The notes under the pieces were generated by a model. The model saw only the letters and a program-made list of their open reading frames with translations, did no database searches and was not told the origin of the DNA. Source: Mesobaculum littorinae (GTDB taxonomy: Bacteria; Pseudomonadota; Alphaproteobacteria; Rhodobacterales; Rhodobacteraceae). From it: 64,000 nt of DNA. The stretch covers positions 806,001 through 870,000 of the forward strand of contig NZ_RQXX01000002.1 of assembly GCF_004011175.1 (NCBI RefSeq), in the 5' to 3' direction. Below, piece after piece: positions 50,234 to 59,285 of this stretch. The translations under genes were made by a program, and so were the position numbers. The first letter of the stretch is position 1; every line of letters begins with the position of its first letter.

Positions 50234-51085
50234 TCATGGCGCGGTCGAGCTGTCCCCGTCTTGAACGATCTTGGCGCCGGGCGTGATCAGTCCCTTCCGC
50301 CACCGGCCCGGCGGCAGGCCGAACTGGCGGGCGAAGGCGCGCGTCAGGTGGGCCTGGTCGGCAAAGCCGAAGCCGGCGGCGACCTCTGCCGGCGGTTCGC
50401 CGGATGCCAGCGCCCGCCGTGCCAGCCGCAACCGAACCTGCATCGCGTAGGCGTGCGGCGTGGCGCCGGTCTCGCGCCGGAACCGCCGCAGCGCGCCTGT
50501 CCGGCCCATCCCCATCAGCATCGCCACCTCGTCCAGCGACGGCGGTGCGTCGGGCTGATCCGCGATCCGTTCCTGCACGCGCCTGGTGGCGGGCGACGGC
50601 GCACCGCGCAAACGCGCCGTGTCGGCGGTCGACGCGGGCGCCAGCACCAGCGACAGCAGATCGGTCAACGCGTCCTCGGCCGCGCGGGCGTCCTGCGACC
50701 TCAGGGCGGAAAGCGCAGCGTCCGTCCGGGCGGCAAGACCGGGGTTCTGGACGGCCGCGAAACCGATCTCCCGGCGCGCGGCCTCCGGCTCCACGAAGCG
50801 GGCGACCGTAGCGGGATCGACATAGAGCATCTCCCACTCCCGCCCGGGGCCCACGGGCGCGCCGTCGTGCATCTCTTCCGGGCTGACCGCGATCACGTCC
50901 CCGGGGCCGGCCTCGACCGGTCCGCACGCCGACCACGAGGCATGCCCCCCGACACGCACCACGCCAAGACCGAACTGATCGTGGGCATGGCGCGGAAAGG
51001 CACGTGTCGAGAAAAGCGACACCGCCTCCACGCCTGCAAGGCAGGGCGGATGCAGGACAGTGCGATGAGACGACAAGCCGGACAT
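50234..51085 (-). CDS. AraC family transcriptional regulator
   Basis: A 283-residue regulator. The N-terminal cupin-like ligand domain (residues about 15-150) includes FPRHAHDQFGLGVVRVGG and VIAVSPEEMHDG. The C-terminal double helix-turn-helix (residues about 180-270) includes SLDEVAMLMGMGRTGALRRFRRETG and AAGFGFADQAHLTRAFARQFGLPPGRWR. It probably controls the LysE exporter. The ATG at 51085 gives the standard length. Confidence 0.88.
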   Translation of the reverse strand: MSGLSSHRTVLHPPCLAGVEAVSLFSTRAFPRHAHDQFGLGVVRVGGHASWSACGPVEAGPGDVIAVSPEEMHDGAPVGPGREWEMLYVDPATVARFVEPEAARREIGFAAVQNPGLAARTDAALSALRSQDARAAEDALTDLLSLVLAPASTADTARLRGAPSPATRRVQERIADQPDAPPSLDEVAMLMGMGRTGALRRFRRETGATPHAYAMQVRLRLARRALASGEPPAEVAAGFGFADQAHLTRAFARQFGLPPGRWRKGLITPGAKIVQDGDSSTAP

Positions 51086-51509
51086 GGCCTGCGTATATCA
51101 TACCCGTCCAACGACAATAGCCTGCGATGACCTGGTGGGGTGAGGATCGGCCGGGCCGGCGGCGCCGGTGTGCCTAGGGGGACGCATTGGGCAAAGCGCA
51201 CGTGGCGGCGGCGCAGGCCCCTCTCGCCTTGTCGCGCCCGCGCGCGTCGCACCCGCCGCGGATCGCCGCCGCGTCCGACCCTCACCAGCGCGTCTGCGCG
51301 CCCGCGCGCGTGGTTGCGGCATCGCCATCCCGGCGCAGGGGCCGCTGAGGGCGCCGGGGCGGGGCATCCGGGACCTGCCGGACCACGACCCCTACGGGCG
51401 CGTTGGGGCCGGTCGCGAAGAATGGCGCCGGGGGCCCTGGACGTCCCGCCGGGGCTTGCCCGCGGGGCGCAAACCGGTGTTCATGGCGCGGGGGAAGGGG
51501 AGCGGTTCC
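51086..51509. other. Divergent intergenic region (araC-type / xylB)
   Basis: 424 bases between two gene starts. Both promoters must be here but none is clear. The xylB frame is open through much of it, without family similarity. Confidence 0.4.
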
Positions 51510-53039
51510 ATGCAGCTTGGCCTCGATCTGGGCACCTCCGCCGTCAAGGCGGTGATCGCCACGCCCGAGCGCGGCGTGGTGGCCCGTGCCGATGCGCCGT
51601 TGCAGGTGCAGACGCCCGGCCCCTATGCCTGCGAACAGGCACCCGAGGACTGGTGGCGGGCCGTACGTCAGGTCTCGGCCCGACTGGCGCGCGAGGCGCC
51701 CGAGGCGTGGCGCGCCATCAGTGCGATCGGGCTTTCGGGGCAGATGCACGGGGCGGTCCTGCTGGACGCCAGCGGCGCGGTGATCCGCCCCGCGATCCTG
51801 TGGAACGACGGGCGGGCCTTTCGCGAATGTGCCACGCTGGCGCGGGACCTGCCCGGGATCGGCGCGCTGGCCGGGGTGCCACCGCTGCCGGGGTTTCCGG
51901 CGCCCAAGCTCATGTGGCTGGCGGAGGCCGAACCGGCGGCCCACGCCCGCATCGCGCGGATGCTGATGCCCAAGGACTGGCTGGGGCTGCGGCTGCACGG
52001 CCAGGCCGTGACCGATCCCTCCGACGCCGCGGGCACGCTGCTGTTCGACCAGGCGCGGCGCGACTGGTCGGCGCCGCTGATGCAGGCGGCGGGCGTGGCG
52101 CGCGACTGGCTGCCGCGCATCCTCGGCAGTGCCGAGATCGCGGGCCGCCTGCGTCCCGACGCGGCGGCTGAGCTGGGGCTGCCCGCGGGCCTGCCGGTCG
52201 CGGCGGGGGCGGGCGACACCGCGGCGGGGGCCGTCGGGCTGGGCGTCGTGGGGCGCGGCGACGGCATGATCTCGGTCGGGACCTCGGGGCAAATCCTGCT
52301 GCCCACCCGCCGCTTCCGCCCCGATCCGGACCGCATGATCCACGCCTTCGCCCATGCCGTCCCGGAGATGTGGTACCGCATGGCCGCGCTTCTGAACGGG
52401 GCGCGCCCGATGGCGTGGTTCGCGGGCGTCGCGGGCGCGCGCATCGGCACCCTGCTGGACGAGGCCGCCGCCGCCCGCGATGCGCCGCTCTGCCTGCCTT
52501 ACCTCACGGGCGAGCGCACGCCGCACGGCGACCCGCACCTGCGCGGCGCCTTCTGGGGCATGGGCTATGCCACCAGCCGGGGCGAGATGATGCGCGGCGT
52601 GGTCGAGGCGGTCGCGTTCTCGTTCGCCGACGCGGCCGAAGCACTGGCCGAGGGGCCCTTGCCGTCGCTTCTGGCGACGGGCGGCGGCACCCGCAGCGAC
52701 CTGCTGATGCAGATGATCGCCGATCTTCTGGGGGTCGAGATCGCGCGCGCGGACGACATGGCCTCGGGGCCCGCCTACGGGGCGGCGCGGCTGGCGGCGG
52801 TGGCGGTGGGCCGGATGACGCCCGGCGACCTGGCGGCGAAGCCCGCCGCACTGCACCGCTTTGCGCCGCGCGCGGCAGTCTCGCGCGCGCTGGCAGGGAA
52901 GCTCGACCGCTTTCGCGCCCTGCACGCGGCCCTGGCGCCGCTCGCCGCGGAAGAGGGTGGCCGCGTGCCGCAAAGCGGCGCGGCACCGGCGGGCCTTCAT
53001 CTGGCGGCCGCCGCCACGGCAGAGGGGCCGGGCGGCTGA
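51510..53039 (+). CDS. xylB: Xylulokinase-type FGGY sugar kinase
   Basis: A 509-residue carbohydrate kinase that most likely phosphorylates D-xylulose. FGGY landmarks: LGLDLGTSAVKAVI (residues 3-16), IGLSGQMHGAVLLD, WNDGRAF, MLMPKDWLGLRLHG with TDPSDAAGTLLFD, GAGDTAAGAVGLGVV, PYLTGERTPHGDP and LATGGGTRSDLLMQMIADLLG. The QMHG and SDAAGT motifs favour XylB over ribulokinase or glycerol kinase. The C-terminal 30 residues are extra and Ala/Gly-rich. AAGGGGAG lies upstream of ATG 51510. It converges on the arabinoside ABC operon and may share its pathway. Confidence 0.88.
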   Translation: MQLGLDLGTSAVKAVIATPERGVVARADAPLQVQTPGPYACEQAPEDWWRAVRQVSARLAREAPEAWRAISAIGLSGQMHGAVLLDASGAVIRPAILWNDGRAFRECATLARDLPGIGALAGVPPLPGFPAPKLMWLAEAEPAAHARIARMLMPKDWLGLRLHGQAVTDPSDAAGTLLFDQARRDWSAPLMQAAGVARDWLPRILGSAEIAGRLRPDAAAELGLPAGLPVAAGAGDTAAGAVGLGVVGRGDGMISVGTSGQILLPTRRFRPDPDRMIHAFAHAVPEMWYRMAALLNGARPMAWFAGVAGARIGTLLDEAAAARDAPLCLPYLTGERTPHGDPHLRGAFWGMGYATSRGEMMRGVVEAVAFSFADAAEALAEGPLPSLLATGGGTRSDLLMQMIADLLGVEIARADDMASGPAYGAARLAAVAVGRMTPGDLAAKPAALHRFAPRAAVSRALAGKLDRFRALHAALAPLAAEEGGRVPQSGAAPAGLHLAAAATAEGPGG

Positions 53040-53350
53040 CGCGGCGGGCCGAGCGATCGGGCCGAGAGGGCTGGCCGGGCAGGCGGGCCCGGGCATGGGG
53101 ACCGGGAAAGCCAGCCGAGAAAGCTGGCGGTGCAGACGGGCCCGAGAAAGCGGGCCGGGCAGGCGGGGCCGAGAAAGAGGGCCCGAGCATGCGGGTCCAG
53201 GAAAGCCTGGTCGACAAGGCTGGTCCGACATGCGGCGCCGCCGATCCGCCGTCTTGCGCCGTCGGCGACCCCCGCTCCCGCCGCGCTCCGGCCACCCATC
53301 CCCCCCCGCGCCCCTTCGGGCACGGGGAGGGGGTCACGGGCCCCGAGAGG
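53040..53350. other. Convergent gap with degenerate repeats
   Basis: 311 bases between xylB and the binding-protein gene. Imperfect units of about 28-30 bases built on GGCCGAGAAAG and GGGCCGGGCAGGCGGG fill 53050-53200. No gene or clear terminator. Confidence 0.5.
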
Positions 53351-54658
53351 TCAGAGGCTGGCCAGCAGGTCGTTGATCCGCTGCTCGGCGGCTCCCAGCG
53401 CCTCTTCCACCGGCTTGGTGCCGTGGATGGCCGAGTTCAGCTCTTCCCCGATGATGTCCTGTATGGCGAATTGCCGCCGGACCTCGGGGTTGAGCGATTG
53501 CCCCATCTCGGCCACGGGCGCGATGTTGTCGCGGTAGGGCAGGGACTGGAACTCTTCCGACGCGATCACCTCGGCGACCGCGGGCAGGTGGCCGGTGCGG
53601 GCCCATGCGCCGTCGTTCTCTTCGAGGAAGGTCATCAGCGTGCCGATCGCCGCCCGCTCTTCGTCCGAGCGGCCCGGATCGCGCGGCACCGCCCAGCCGT
53701 GGCCGTCGGCGTAGGTGGCGGGCTCGCCCTCGAAAAGCTGCGGCAGCGGATAGACGGTGTAGCCGTCGGACAGCGCGTTGCCCTCTTCCTCGGACTGCGC
53801 GGCCCAGTCGCCGATCAGCCAGGTGCCGTTGATGCCGATGCCGCCGTCGCCGGCGCCGAACCCCGCCACCGCGGCGGGATAGTCCATGTCGGTGGTCGTC
53901 GCTCCCTCGTCATAGATCCGCTTCATGAACTCGGCGACCGCGCTCGCCTCGGGCGTTGAAAGGTCGACCTGGCTTGGGTCGGCGAAGGGATCGACGCCCT
54001 GCTGCATCAGGAAGGTGTAGAAGAGCCGGGCATAGGCCGCCGTTTCATTGGCGTAGATCTGGACGAGGTAGGGCTTGCCCGTCGCCTCCTTGAACTGGGC
54101 CGCCTGTTCGAAGAACGCGTCGGTGCTGTCGGGCAGCAGCGGCGTGCCGTCGTCGTTCACCAGCCCCGCCTCTTCCATCAGGTTGAGGTTGACGTGCCAG
54201 AGCATCGTCCAGTTGTCGAAGGGCAGGGCGTAGATCTGCCCGTCCTTGGTGACGCCGGCCAGCGCGGCCTCGGTAAAGGCCGACGTCTCGATCCCCTGCT
54301 CGGCAAGCAGGTCGTCGAGCGGTTCCAGCAGGTTGCGCGACTGGTAGTCCGAGATCGCCGAGTAGTGCATCGAGACGACATCGGGCGCGTTGCGGCTGGC
54401 CAGCTGGGCGTTCAGCTGGTCGTAGCCCGGCCATTCGACGGTCGTGACCTCGACGTCGATCTCGGGGTTCTCCTCTTGGAACCGGTTGATCAGCGTGGTG
54501 ATGATGCCGCATTCGCCGACAGCGGCGTCGACGTCGGTCGAGTTGCCGTAATCGGCGTCGCAGGCGCCGAAGAACCGCTGCAGCTCGATCGTGGTCTGCG
54601 CGCTGGCGCCGGTTGCGGCAAAGGCTATCGCGGCGCTTGTCAAAAGCAGTGTCTTCAT
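53351..54658 (-). CDS. ABC transporter sugar-binding protein (family 1)
   Basis: A 435-residue periplasmic solute-binding protein for sugars. A clean signal peptide (MKTLLLTSAAIAFAATGASAQ) is followed by TTIELQRFFGACDADYG and a second cysteine in VGECGIITTLI, likely a disulfide. Typical segments are FQEENPEIDVEVTTVEWPGYD, ALPFDNWTMLWHVNLNLMEEAG and GINGTWLIGDWAAQ. GGGAGGA precedes ATG 54658. It is the last gene of the operon ArsR-abfA-ATPase-permease-permease-binding protein, and arabinosides are the inferred ligand. Confidence 0.9.
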   Translation of the reverse strand: MKTLLLTSAAIAFAATGASAQTTIELQRFFGACDADYGNSTDVDAAVGECGIITTLINRFQEENPEIDVEVTTVEWPGYDQLNAQLASRNAPDVVSMHYSAISDYQSRNLLEPLDDLLAEQGIETSAFTEAALAGVTKDGQIYALPFDNWTMLWHVNLNLMEEAGLVNDDGTPLLPDSTDAFFEQAAQFKEATGKPYLVQIYANETAAYARLFYTFLMQQGVDPFADPSQVDLSTPEASAVAEFMKRIYDEGATTTDMDYPAAVAGFGAGDGGIGINGTWLIGDWAAQSEEEGNALSDGYTVYPLPQLFEGEPATYADGHGWAVPRDPGRSDEERAAIGTLMTFLEENDGAWARTGHLPAVAEVIASEEFQSLPYRDNIAPVAEMGQSLNPEVRRQFAIQDIIGEELNSAIHGTKPVEEALGAAEQRINDLLASL

Positions 54659-54744
54659 GGGGTCCTCCCTGGGGTTTCGGGGCCTCCCGCCCCGTCTGCG
54701 TGCCGCTTGCCGCGCCCCCTCCTCGGGCCGGGCAGGCGGAAAGG

Positions 54745-55581
54745 TCATTTCACGGCGCCGCCCGACACGGCGGTCACGACGTGTTTTTGGAAGATGATGT
54801 AGACGATCAGCACCGGCAGCGCGGCAAAGACGGCCTGCGCGGCCAGGAAGCCCAGCCCCTCGGTCTGGGCAAAATTCACCTGGCTCGACGCGATGCCCAC
54901 GGTCAGCGTGTACATGTCCTTGTCGGTGGCCGAGATCAGCGGCCACCAGTAATCGTTCCACGCGAAGAGGAAGGTGAAGATCCCCAGCGTCGCCTGCGCG
55001 GGCAGCGTGAGCGGCAGCAGCACCTTCCAGAAGATCCGCCAGCGCGATGCGTTGTCCAGCGCCGCGGCCTCGTCGATCTCGGGCGGGATGGCGCGGAAGA
55101 ACTGGGTCATCAGGAACACGCCGAAGGGCAGCGACAGGCCCGGCAGGATCAGCGCGATATAGGTGTTGTGCAGGTTCAGCGTGCTGAAGATCTGGTGGCG
55201 CGGGATGATCACCGCCTGTTCGGGCACGGCAAGGCCGAAGAGCACGATGACGAAGACCAGCCGCCGTCCCGGCCACTCCAGCCGCCCGAAGGCATAGCCC
55301 GCGAGAGAGGCCAGGATCAGCACGCCGATGGTCTGCCCCACCGCGACGACAAGCGAGTTCGCGAACCAGCGGAACACGCCCGAGTTGCCCGCGATGTCGG
55401 TGTAGTTCTTCAGCGTGTAGGGGCCGGAAAAGGCCGCCTCGGTCCCGCGGCTCAGCGCCTCGTTCTCGGTAACCGACAGCACCAGCACCCAGGCCATCGG
55501 CAGGAACATCAGCACCGACAGCGCGGCGGCGGCCCAGAACAGCGTCCGGCTGTGACCATGCGTAGGGGCGGTGCCGCTCAT
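54745..55581 (-). CDS. Carbohydrate ABC transporter permease (MalG type)
   Basis: A 278-residue permease with six helices. The cytoplasmic EAA motif that docks the ATPase is IPPEIDEAAALDNASRWRIFWKVLLPL, and VLVLSVTENEALSRG lies after the first helix as in MalG-type proteins. Start ATG 55581 overlaps the partner permease stop by four bases; the frame extends beyond but only as a shadow. Confidence 0.9.
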   Translation of the reverse strand: MSGTAPTHGHSRTLFWAAAALSVLMFLPMAWVLVLSVTENEALSRGTEAAFSGPYTLKNYTDIAGNSGVFRWFANSLVVAVGQTIGVLILASLAGYAFGRLEWPGRRLVFVIVLFGLAVPEQAVIIPRHQIFSTLNLHNTYIALILPGLSLPFGVFLMTQFFRAIPPEIDEAAALDNASRWRIFWKVLLPLTLPAQATLGIFTFLFAWNDYWWPLISATDKDMYTLTVGIASSQVNFAQTEGLGFLAAQAVFAALPVLIVYIIFQKHVVTAVSGGAVK

Positions 55582-56453
55582 GCCTTGTTCCCCCGGTTGG
55601 TGATCCAGAACTGGCCCATCGCCGCGACGAGAATGATCAGGAACAAAAGCTCGGAGGCGGCGGCGCCCTGTCCCACGTCCCAGTTTTCGAACGCGGCGCG
55701 GTAGATATAGAGGACCATGGGCCGCGAGGTGCCGTTTGGCCCGCCATTGGTCATCAGCTGCGCCTGTCCGAACAGCTGGAACTGCATCACGATCTGGATC
55801 GTGGCGACCAGGATCAGCGTGTTGCGGATCTGCGGCAGCGTGACCCGGGTGAAGGTGCGCCAGCGCGACGCGTTGTCGAGCGCCGCCGCCTCGTAAAGGT
55901 CCCCGGGGATCTGTTGCAGCGCGGCGAGGATCAGGATCATCGGCAGGCCGAGGCACCACCAGACCGTCGCCACGCCGACGGAGAAGAGCGACCAGCCCTG
56001 TGTCGAGAGAAACCCGATGGGCGGCCATCCCATCGCCTCGAACGCCAGCGACAGAAGCCCGTCGCCGGGGATGAAGACAAAGCGCCAGATCAGCGTGACG
56101 ATGGTCACCGACAGCACCGTCGAGGAAAAGTAGACGCCGCGCATGAAGGCCGCGCCGCGGGTCCGCGCGTTCAGCGCGAGCCCGAGGAAAAGCCCGATCG
56201 CGACCAGCACCGGAACCGTGACGGCGACGAAGACCACCGTGTTGCGCACCGCCTGCCAGAACAGCGCGTCGCCCAGCACACGGGCATAGTTCGTCCAGCC
56301 GGTATAGCCGTAAAGCCCGAAGAGATCGGCCTTTTGCAGGGAAAGGTAGACGCCCCAGCACAGCGGCACGACCAGCAGCGCCACGAAGACGACCAGGTAG
56401 GGCGCCGCGAAAAGCGCGTTCGACGGGCGCGACTGGCGGTGCGGGGCGGCCAT
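55578..56453 (-). CDS. Carbohydrate ABC transporter permease (MalF type)
   Basis: A 291-residue permease with six helices, opening ALFAAPYLVVFVALLVVPLCWGVYLSLQ. Its EAA motif is IPGDLYEAAALDNASRWRTFTRVTLPQI. It pairs with the next permease. The start overlaps the ATPase stop by one base, so the whole transporter is translationally linked. Confidence 0.9.
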   Translation of the reverse strand: MAAPHRQSRPSNALFAAPYLVVFVALLVVPLCWGVYLSLQKADLFGLYGYTGWTNYARVLGDALFWQAVRNTVVFVAVTVPVLVAIGLFLGLALNARTRGAAFMRGVYFSSTVLSVTIVTLIWRFVFIPGDGLLSLAFEAMGWPPIGFLSTQGWSLFSVGVATVWWCLGLPMILILAALQQIPGDLYEAAALDNASRWRTFTRVTLPQIRNTLILVATIQIVMQFQLFGQAQLMTNGGPNGTSRPMVLYIYRAAFENWDVGQGAAASELLFLIILVAAMGQFWITNRGNKA

Positions 56454-57634
56454 CAGCGAACCTCCCCCGCGTGGTGTGCGCGGCCCGCGGCGTCGAAGAC
56501 GTGCACCGCGTGGGGATCGACGCCCACGGGCACGACTTGGCCCGGCGCGACCTGCGACCGGCCCGTGTCCTGGGCCACCAGAACGGTGCCGTCGGGCAGG
56601 TGCCCGTGCAGCAGCGTGCGGTCGCCCAGCCGTTCGATCACATCGACCGTCAACGGCAGGCTGCCCGGGCCCGTGTTCGGGCCCGAGCCCGTGTTCGAGC
56701 CTGTGTTCATGTCAGGGCCGGCGCCCGTGCCCCGGTCGGCACCGGTATCGGCGCCGGCATCGGGGCGGGTATCCTCGGCCCGGATGCCGATGCTGGCGCC
56801 CTGGGTCGCAAAGCCCTCGGGCAGGGTCACGGCACTGTCGATATGGCCCACGCCCGCGACTTCGAGCCGGGCGCCAAGCGGGCCGCGGGTCACGCCCGAC
56901 AGGGGCAGCATCGACATCGCGGGCGCGCCGACGAAGCCGGCCACGAACTTCGTCGCGGGGCGCTGGTAGATCTCCATCGGCGTGCCGATCTGTTCGATCC
57001 GGCGGTCGTGCATCACCACGATCCGGTCAGCCAGCGTCATCGCCTCGACCTGGTCGTGGGTGACGAAGATCATCGTCGTGCCCAGCCGCTGGTGCAGTTG
57101 CGCCAGTTCCAGCCGGGTGCGGCCGCGCAGCGCGGCGTCGAGGTTCGACAGCGGCTCGTCGAACAGGAACGCACGGGGCTCTTTCACGATGGCGCGGCCG
57201 ATGGCGACGCGCTGGCGCTGCCCGCCCGACAGCATCTGCGGCTTGCGCTCCAGCAGGTGGTCGATCTCCAGCACCTTTGCCGCCGCGTCGGTGCGGCGCG
57301 CGATCTCGTCACGGGGCGTGCCCACGTTCTCAAGCCCGAAGGCCATGTTCTGCCGCACCGTCATGTGCGGGTAGAGGGCGTAGGACTGGAACACCATCGC
57401 CACGCCACGTTCGCCGGGCGGCAGGGTGTCGATGCGCCGGCCCCCCAGCGCGATTTCGCCCTCGTTCACGGCCTCGAGCCCCGCGATCATGCGCAGGAGC
57501 GTGGATTTCCCACAGCCCGAGGGCCCCAGGAAGACGACGAATTCGCCGTCCTCGATGGCCAGCGAAATGTCGTCCAGCACCGTCAGCGCGCCGAAGCGCT
57601 TGGTCAGGTGGTGGATGTCGATCGATGCCGACAT
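56453..57634 (-). CDS. Sugar ABC transporter ATPase (UgpC/MalK type) with repeat insertion
   Basis: A 393-residue ATPase: Walker A GPSGCGKST (residues 37-45), LSGGQRQRVAIGRAIV, LFDEPLSNLDAALRG, and a C-terminal TOBE/OB regulatory region starting SIGIRAEDTRP. Within that region about 35 residues (near 288-322) form a degenerate Asp/Thr/Gly/Asn/Pro repeat (GADTGADRGTGAGP-like), not seen in usual MalK proteins and probably a surface loop. The core is intact, so it should work. Confidence 0.9.
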   Translation of the reverse strand: MSASIDIHHLTKRFGALTVLDDISLAIEDGEFVVFLGPSGCGKSTLLRMIAGLEAVNEGEIALGGRRIDTLPPGERGVAMVFQSYALYPHMTVRQNMAFGLENVGTPRDEIARRTDAAAKVLEIDHLLERKPQMLSGGQRQRVAIGRAIVKEPRAFLFDEPLSNLDAALRGRTRLELAQLHQRLGTTMIFVTHDQVEAMTLADRIVVMHDRRIEQIGTPMEIYQRPATKFVAGFVGAPAMSMLPLSGVTRGPLGARLEVAGVGHIDSAVTLPEGFATQGASIGIRAEDTRPDAGADTGADRGTGAGPDMNTGSNTGSGPNTGPGSLPLTVDVIERLGDRTLLHGHLPDGTVLVAQDTGRSQVAPGQVVPVGVDPHAVHVFDAAGRAHHAGEVR

Positions 57635-57662
57635 GTGCGGCTCCTCCCCGTCGGTCTTGGGC

Positions 57663-59180
57663 CTAGTCTCCCAGCCGGATCACGCGATAGCTGAGCGGGG
57701 CGATGGGGGCGGTCAGGCGCCCGCCGCCCGGCTCTGCGACCACCTCGGCGCCGGTGCCGTCCACGGGCGCGACCGGCTCCTCCCCGGGGCCGTTGGTGGC
57801 GTCGAGCGCGTGGCCCGCGATCACCTTGTCCATCACGATGCGCGACAGCGGCAGGCCCTGCAGCGCGACGTCCAGCGCGATCTCTTCGGTTTCGTGCCGG
57901 TTGACGCAGAAAAAGGCGACCGTCCCGTCCTCGGCTCGCACGGCGGAGATGTCGAGGTAGGGCACGCCCGTCGCGACCGCGCTGTCGTAGCCGGGGCAGT
58001 CGAGCGCGAGGTTCAGCGCCGTGCCGCGACCGTAGCGCGAGGCATAGTAGTAGGGCCAGAACGTCGTCTGCCGCCAGGCCGGGCCGTCCTTGACGGTCAT
58101 GATCGGGGCGATGACGTTCACCAGCTGCGCCAGGCACCCCACCTTCACCACGTCCGCGCGCCGGATGAAGGTGTTGAGGATCGCCCCCACCTGCAGCACG
58201 TCGGCGAAATCGTAGATATCCTCGAGCAGCGGCGGCGCGATGGGCCAGCCGTCTTCGCCCTGCAGCGTGGCCTTGTCCTGCGCCTCCGAATGGTACCAGA
58301 CGTTCCATTCGTCGAAGCTGATGTAGACGTCGCGCTTCGATCGCTTCTTGGCCTTGGTCATCCGGATGATGCCGGCGACGGTCTGGATGTAGTCGTCCAG
58401 CTGGGCCGGCAGCGACAGGTAGCGCGGCAGGTCCTTGTCGTGGTTCTTGAAATACATGTGCAGCGAGATGTAATCGACGCTGTCGTAGGTATAGTCGAGC
58501 ACCGTCGCCTCCCACGCGGGGTAGGTGGCCATGGTGGGGGTCGAAGACCCGCAGACCACCAGTTCCAGCGACGTGTCGTAGGCCCGCAGCGCTTTCGCCG
58601 TCTCGAAGGCAAGGCGGCCGTATTCGTCGGCTGTCTTCTGGCCGATCTGCCAGGGGCCGTCCATTTCGTTGCCCAGGCACCACATCTTGACGCCCCAGGG
58701 GTCCTCCCGGCCGTTCTTGCGGCGCAGGTCCGACCAGTAGGTGCCGGAGGGGTGATTGACGTATTCGACGAAGGCGCGTGCCTCGTCCAACCCGCGCGAG
58801 CCGAGATTTACGGCCAGCATCATCTGCGTGCCCGCGGCCTCGGCCCAGTCGGCGAATTCGTGGATGCCGACCTCGTTCGTCTCCGAGGTGTGCCAGGCGA
58901 GGTCCAGCCGAACGGGGCGGTCCTCTTTCGGGCCGATCCCGTCCTCCCAGTTGTAGGCCGAGACGAAGTTGCCGCCCGGGTAGCGGACGATGGGGACATC
59001 CAGTTCGCGGACCAGGTCGATCACATCGGTCCGGAACCCGTTGGCATCGGCCGAGGCATGGCCCGGCTCGTAGATGCCGCTGTAGACCGCCCGGCCCAGG
59101 TGTTCGATGAACGACCCGTAGAGCCGTGGATCGATCTCTCCGACCACGAAATCGATGTTCGCAGCAACGCGCGCACGCAT
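57663..59180 (-). CDS. abfA: Alpha-L-arabinofuranosidase, GH51
   Basis: A 505-residue glycoside hydrolase that releases arabinose from arabinosides or arabino-oligosaccharides. The acid/base is E172 (MWCLGNEMDGPWQ) and the nucleophile E291 (ISFDEWNVWY), matching the E175/E294 pair of Geobacillus AbfA. There is no signal peptide, so it acts in the cytoplasm on imported oligosaccharides. AGGAGG six bases before ATG 59180 decides the start; an in-frame ATG at 59207 gives nine further residues without support. Operon with the ABC importer. Confidence 0.95.
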   Translation of the reverse strand: MRARVAANIDFVVGEIDPRLYGSFIEHLGRAVYSGIYEPGHASADANGFRTDVIDLVRELDVPIVRYPGGNFVSAYNWEDGIGPKEDRPVRLDLAWHTSETNEVGIHEFADWAEAAGTQMMLAVNLGSRGLDEARAFVEYVNHPSGTYWSDLRRKNGREDPWGVKMWCLGNEMDGPWQIGQKTADEYGRLAFETAKALRAYDTSLELVVCGSSTPTMATYPAWEATVLDYTYDSVDYISLHMYFKNHDKDLPRYLSLPAQLDDYIQTVAGIIRMTKAKKRSKRDVYISFDEWNVWYHSEAQDKATLQGEDGWPIAPPLLEDIYDFADVLQVGAILNTFIRRADVVKVGCLAQLVNVIAPIMTVKDGPAWRQTTFWPYYYASRYGRGTALNLALDCPGYDSAVATGVPYLDISAVRAEDGTVAFFCVNRHETEEIALDVALQGLPLSRIVMDKVIAGHALDATNGPGEEPVAPVDGTGAEVVAEPGGGRLTAPIAPLSYRVIRLGD

Positions 59181-59256
59181 CACGGACCTCCTCCCCTCAT
59201 CCGACAACCCGAGGTTAGGTCCGGCAGGTGCGCGCCGTCAATATCGAACTTTAACT

Positions 59257-59265
59257 ATTCGTATC
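59257..59265. promoter_or_regulatory. ATTCGTATC, shared motif ahead of abfA
   Basis: The same nine bases occur at 60212-60220 before the regulator gene. This copy lies in the 105-base gap between the regulator stop and abfA, beside a CGTGAA-N14-TTCACG dyad (59265-59290). Candidate operator of the arabinoside operon. Confidence 0.4.
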
Positions 59266-59285
59266 GTGAAACGTGATGTTGAAAT

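Noticed and set aside
51282-53231. Minus-strand open frame of 649 codons
   Set aside because: Antisense of xylB; no domain found.
57426-59276. Plus-strand open frame of 616 codons
   Set aside because: Antisense of abfA, whose catalytic residues are intact.
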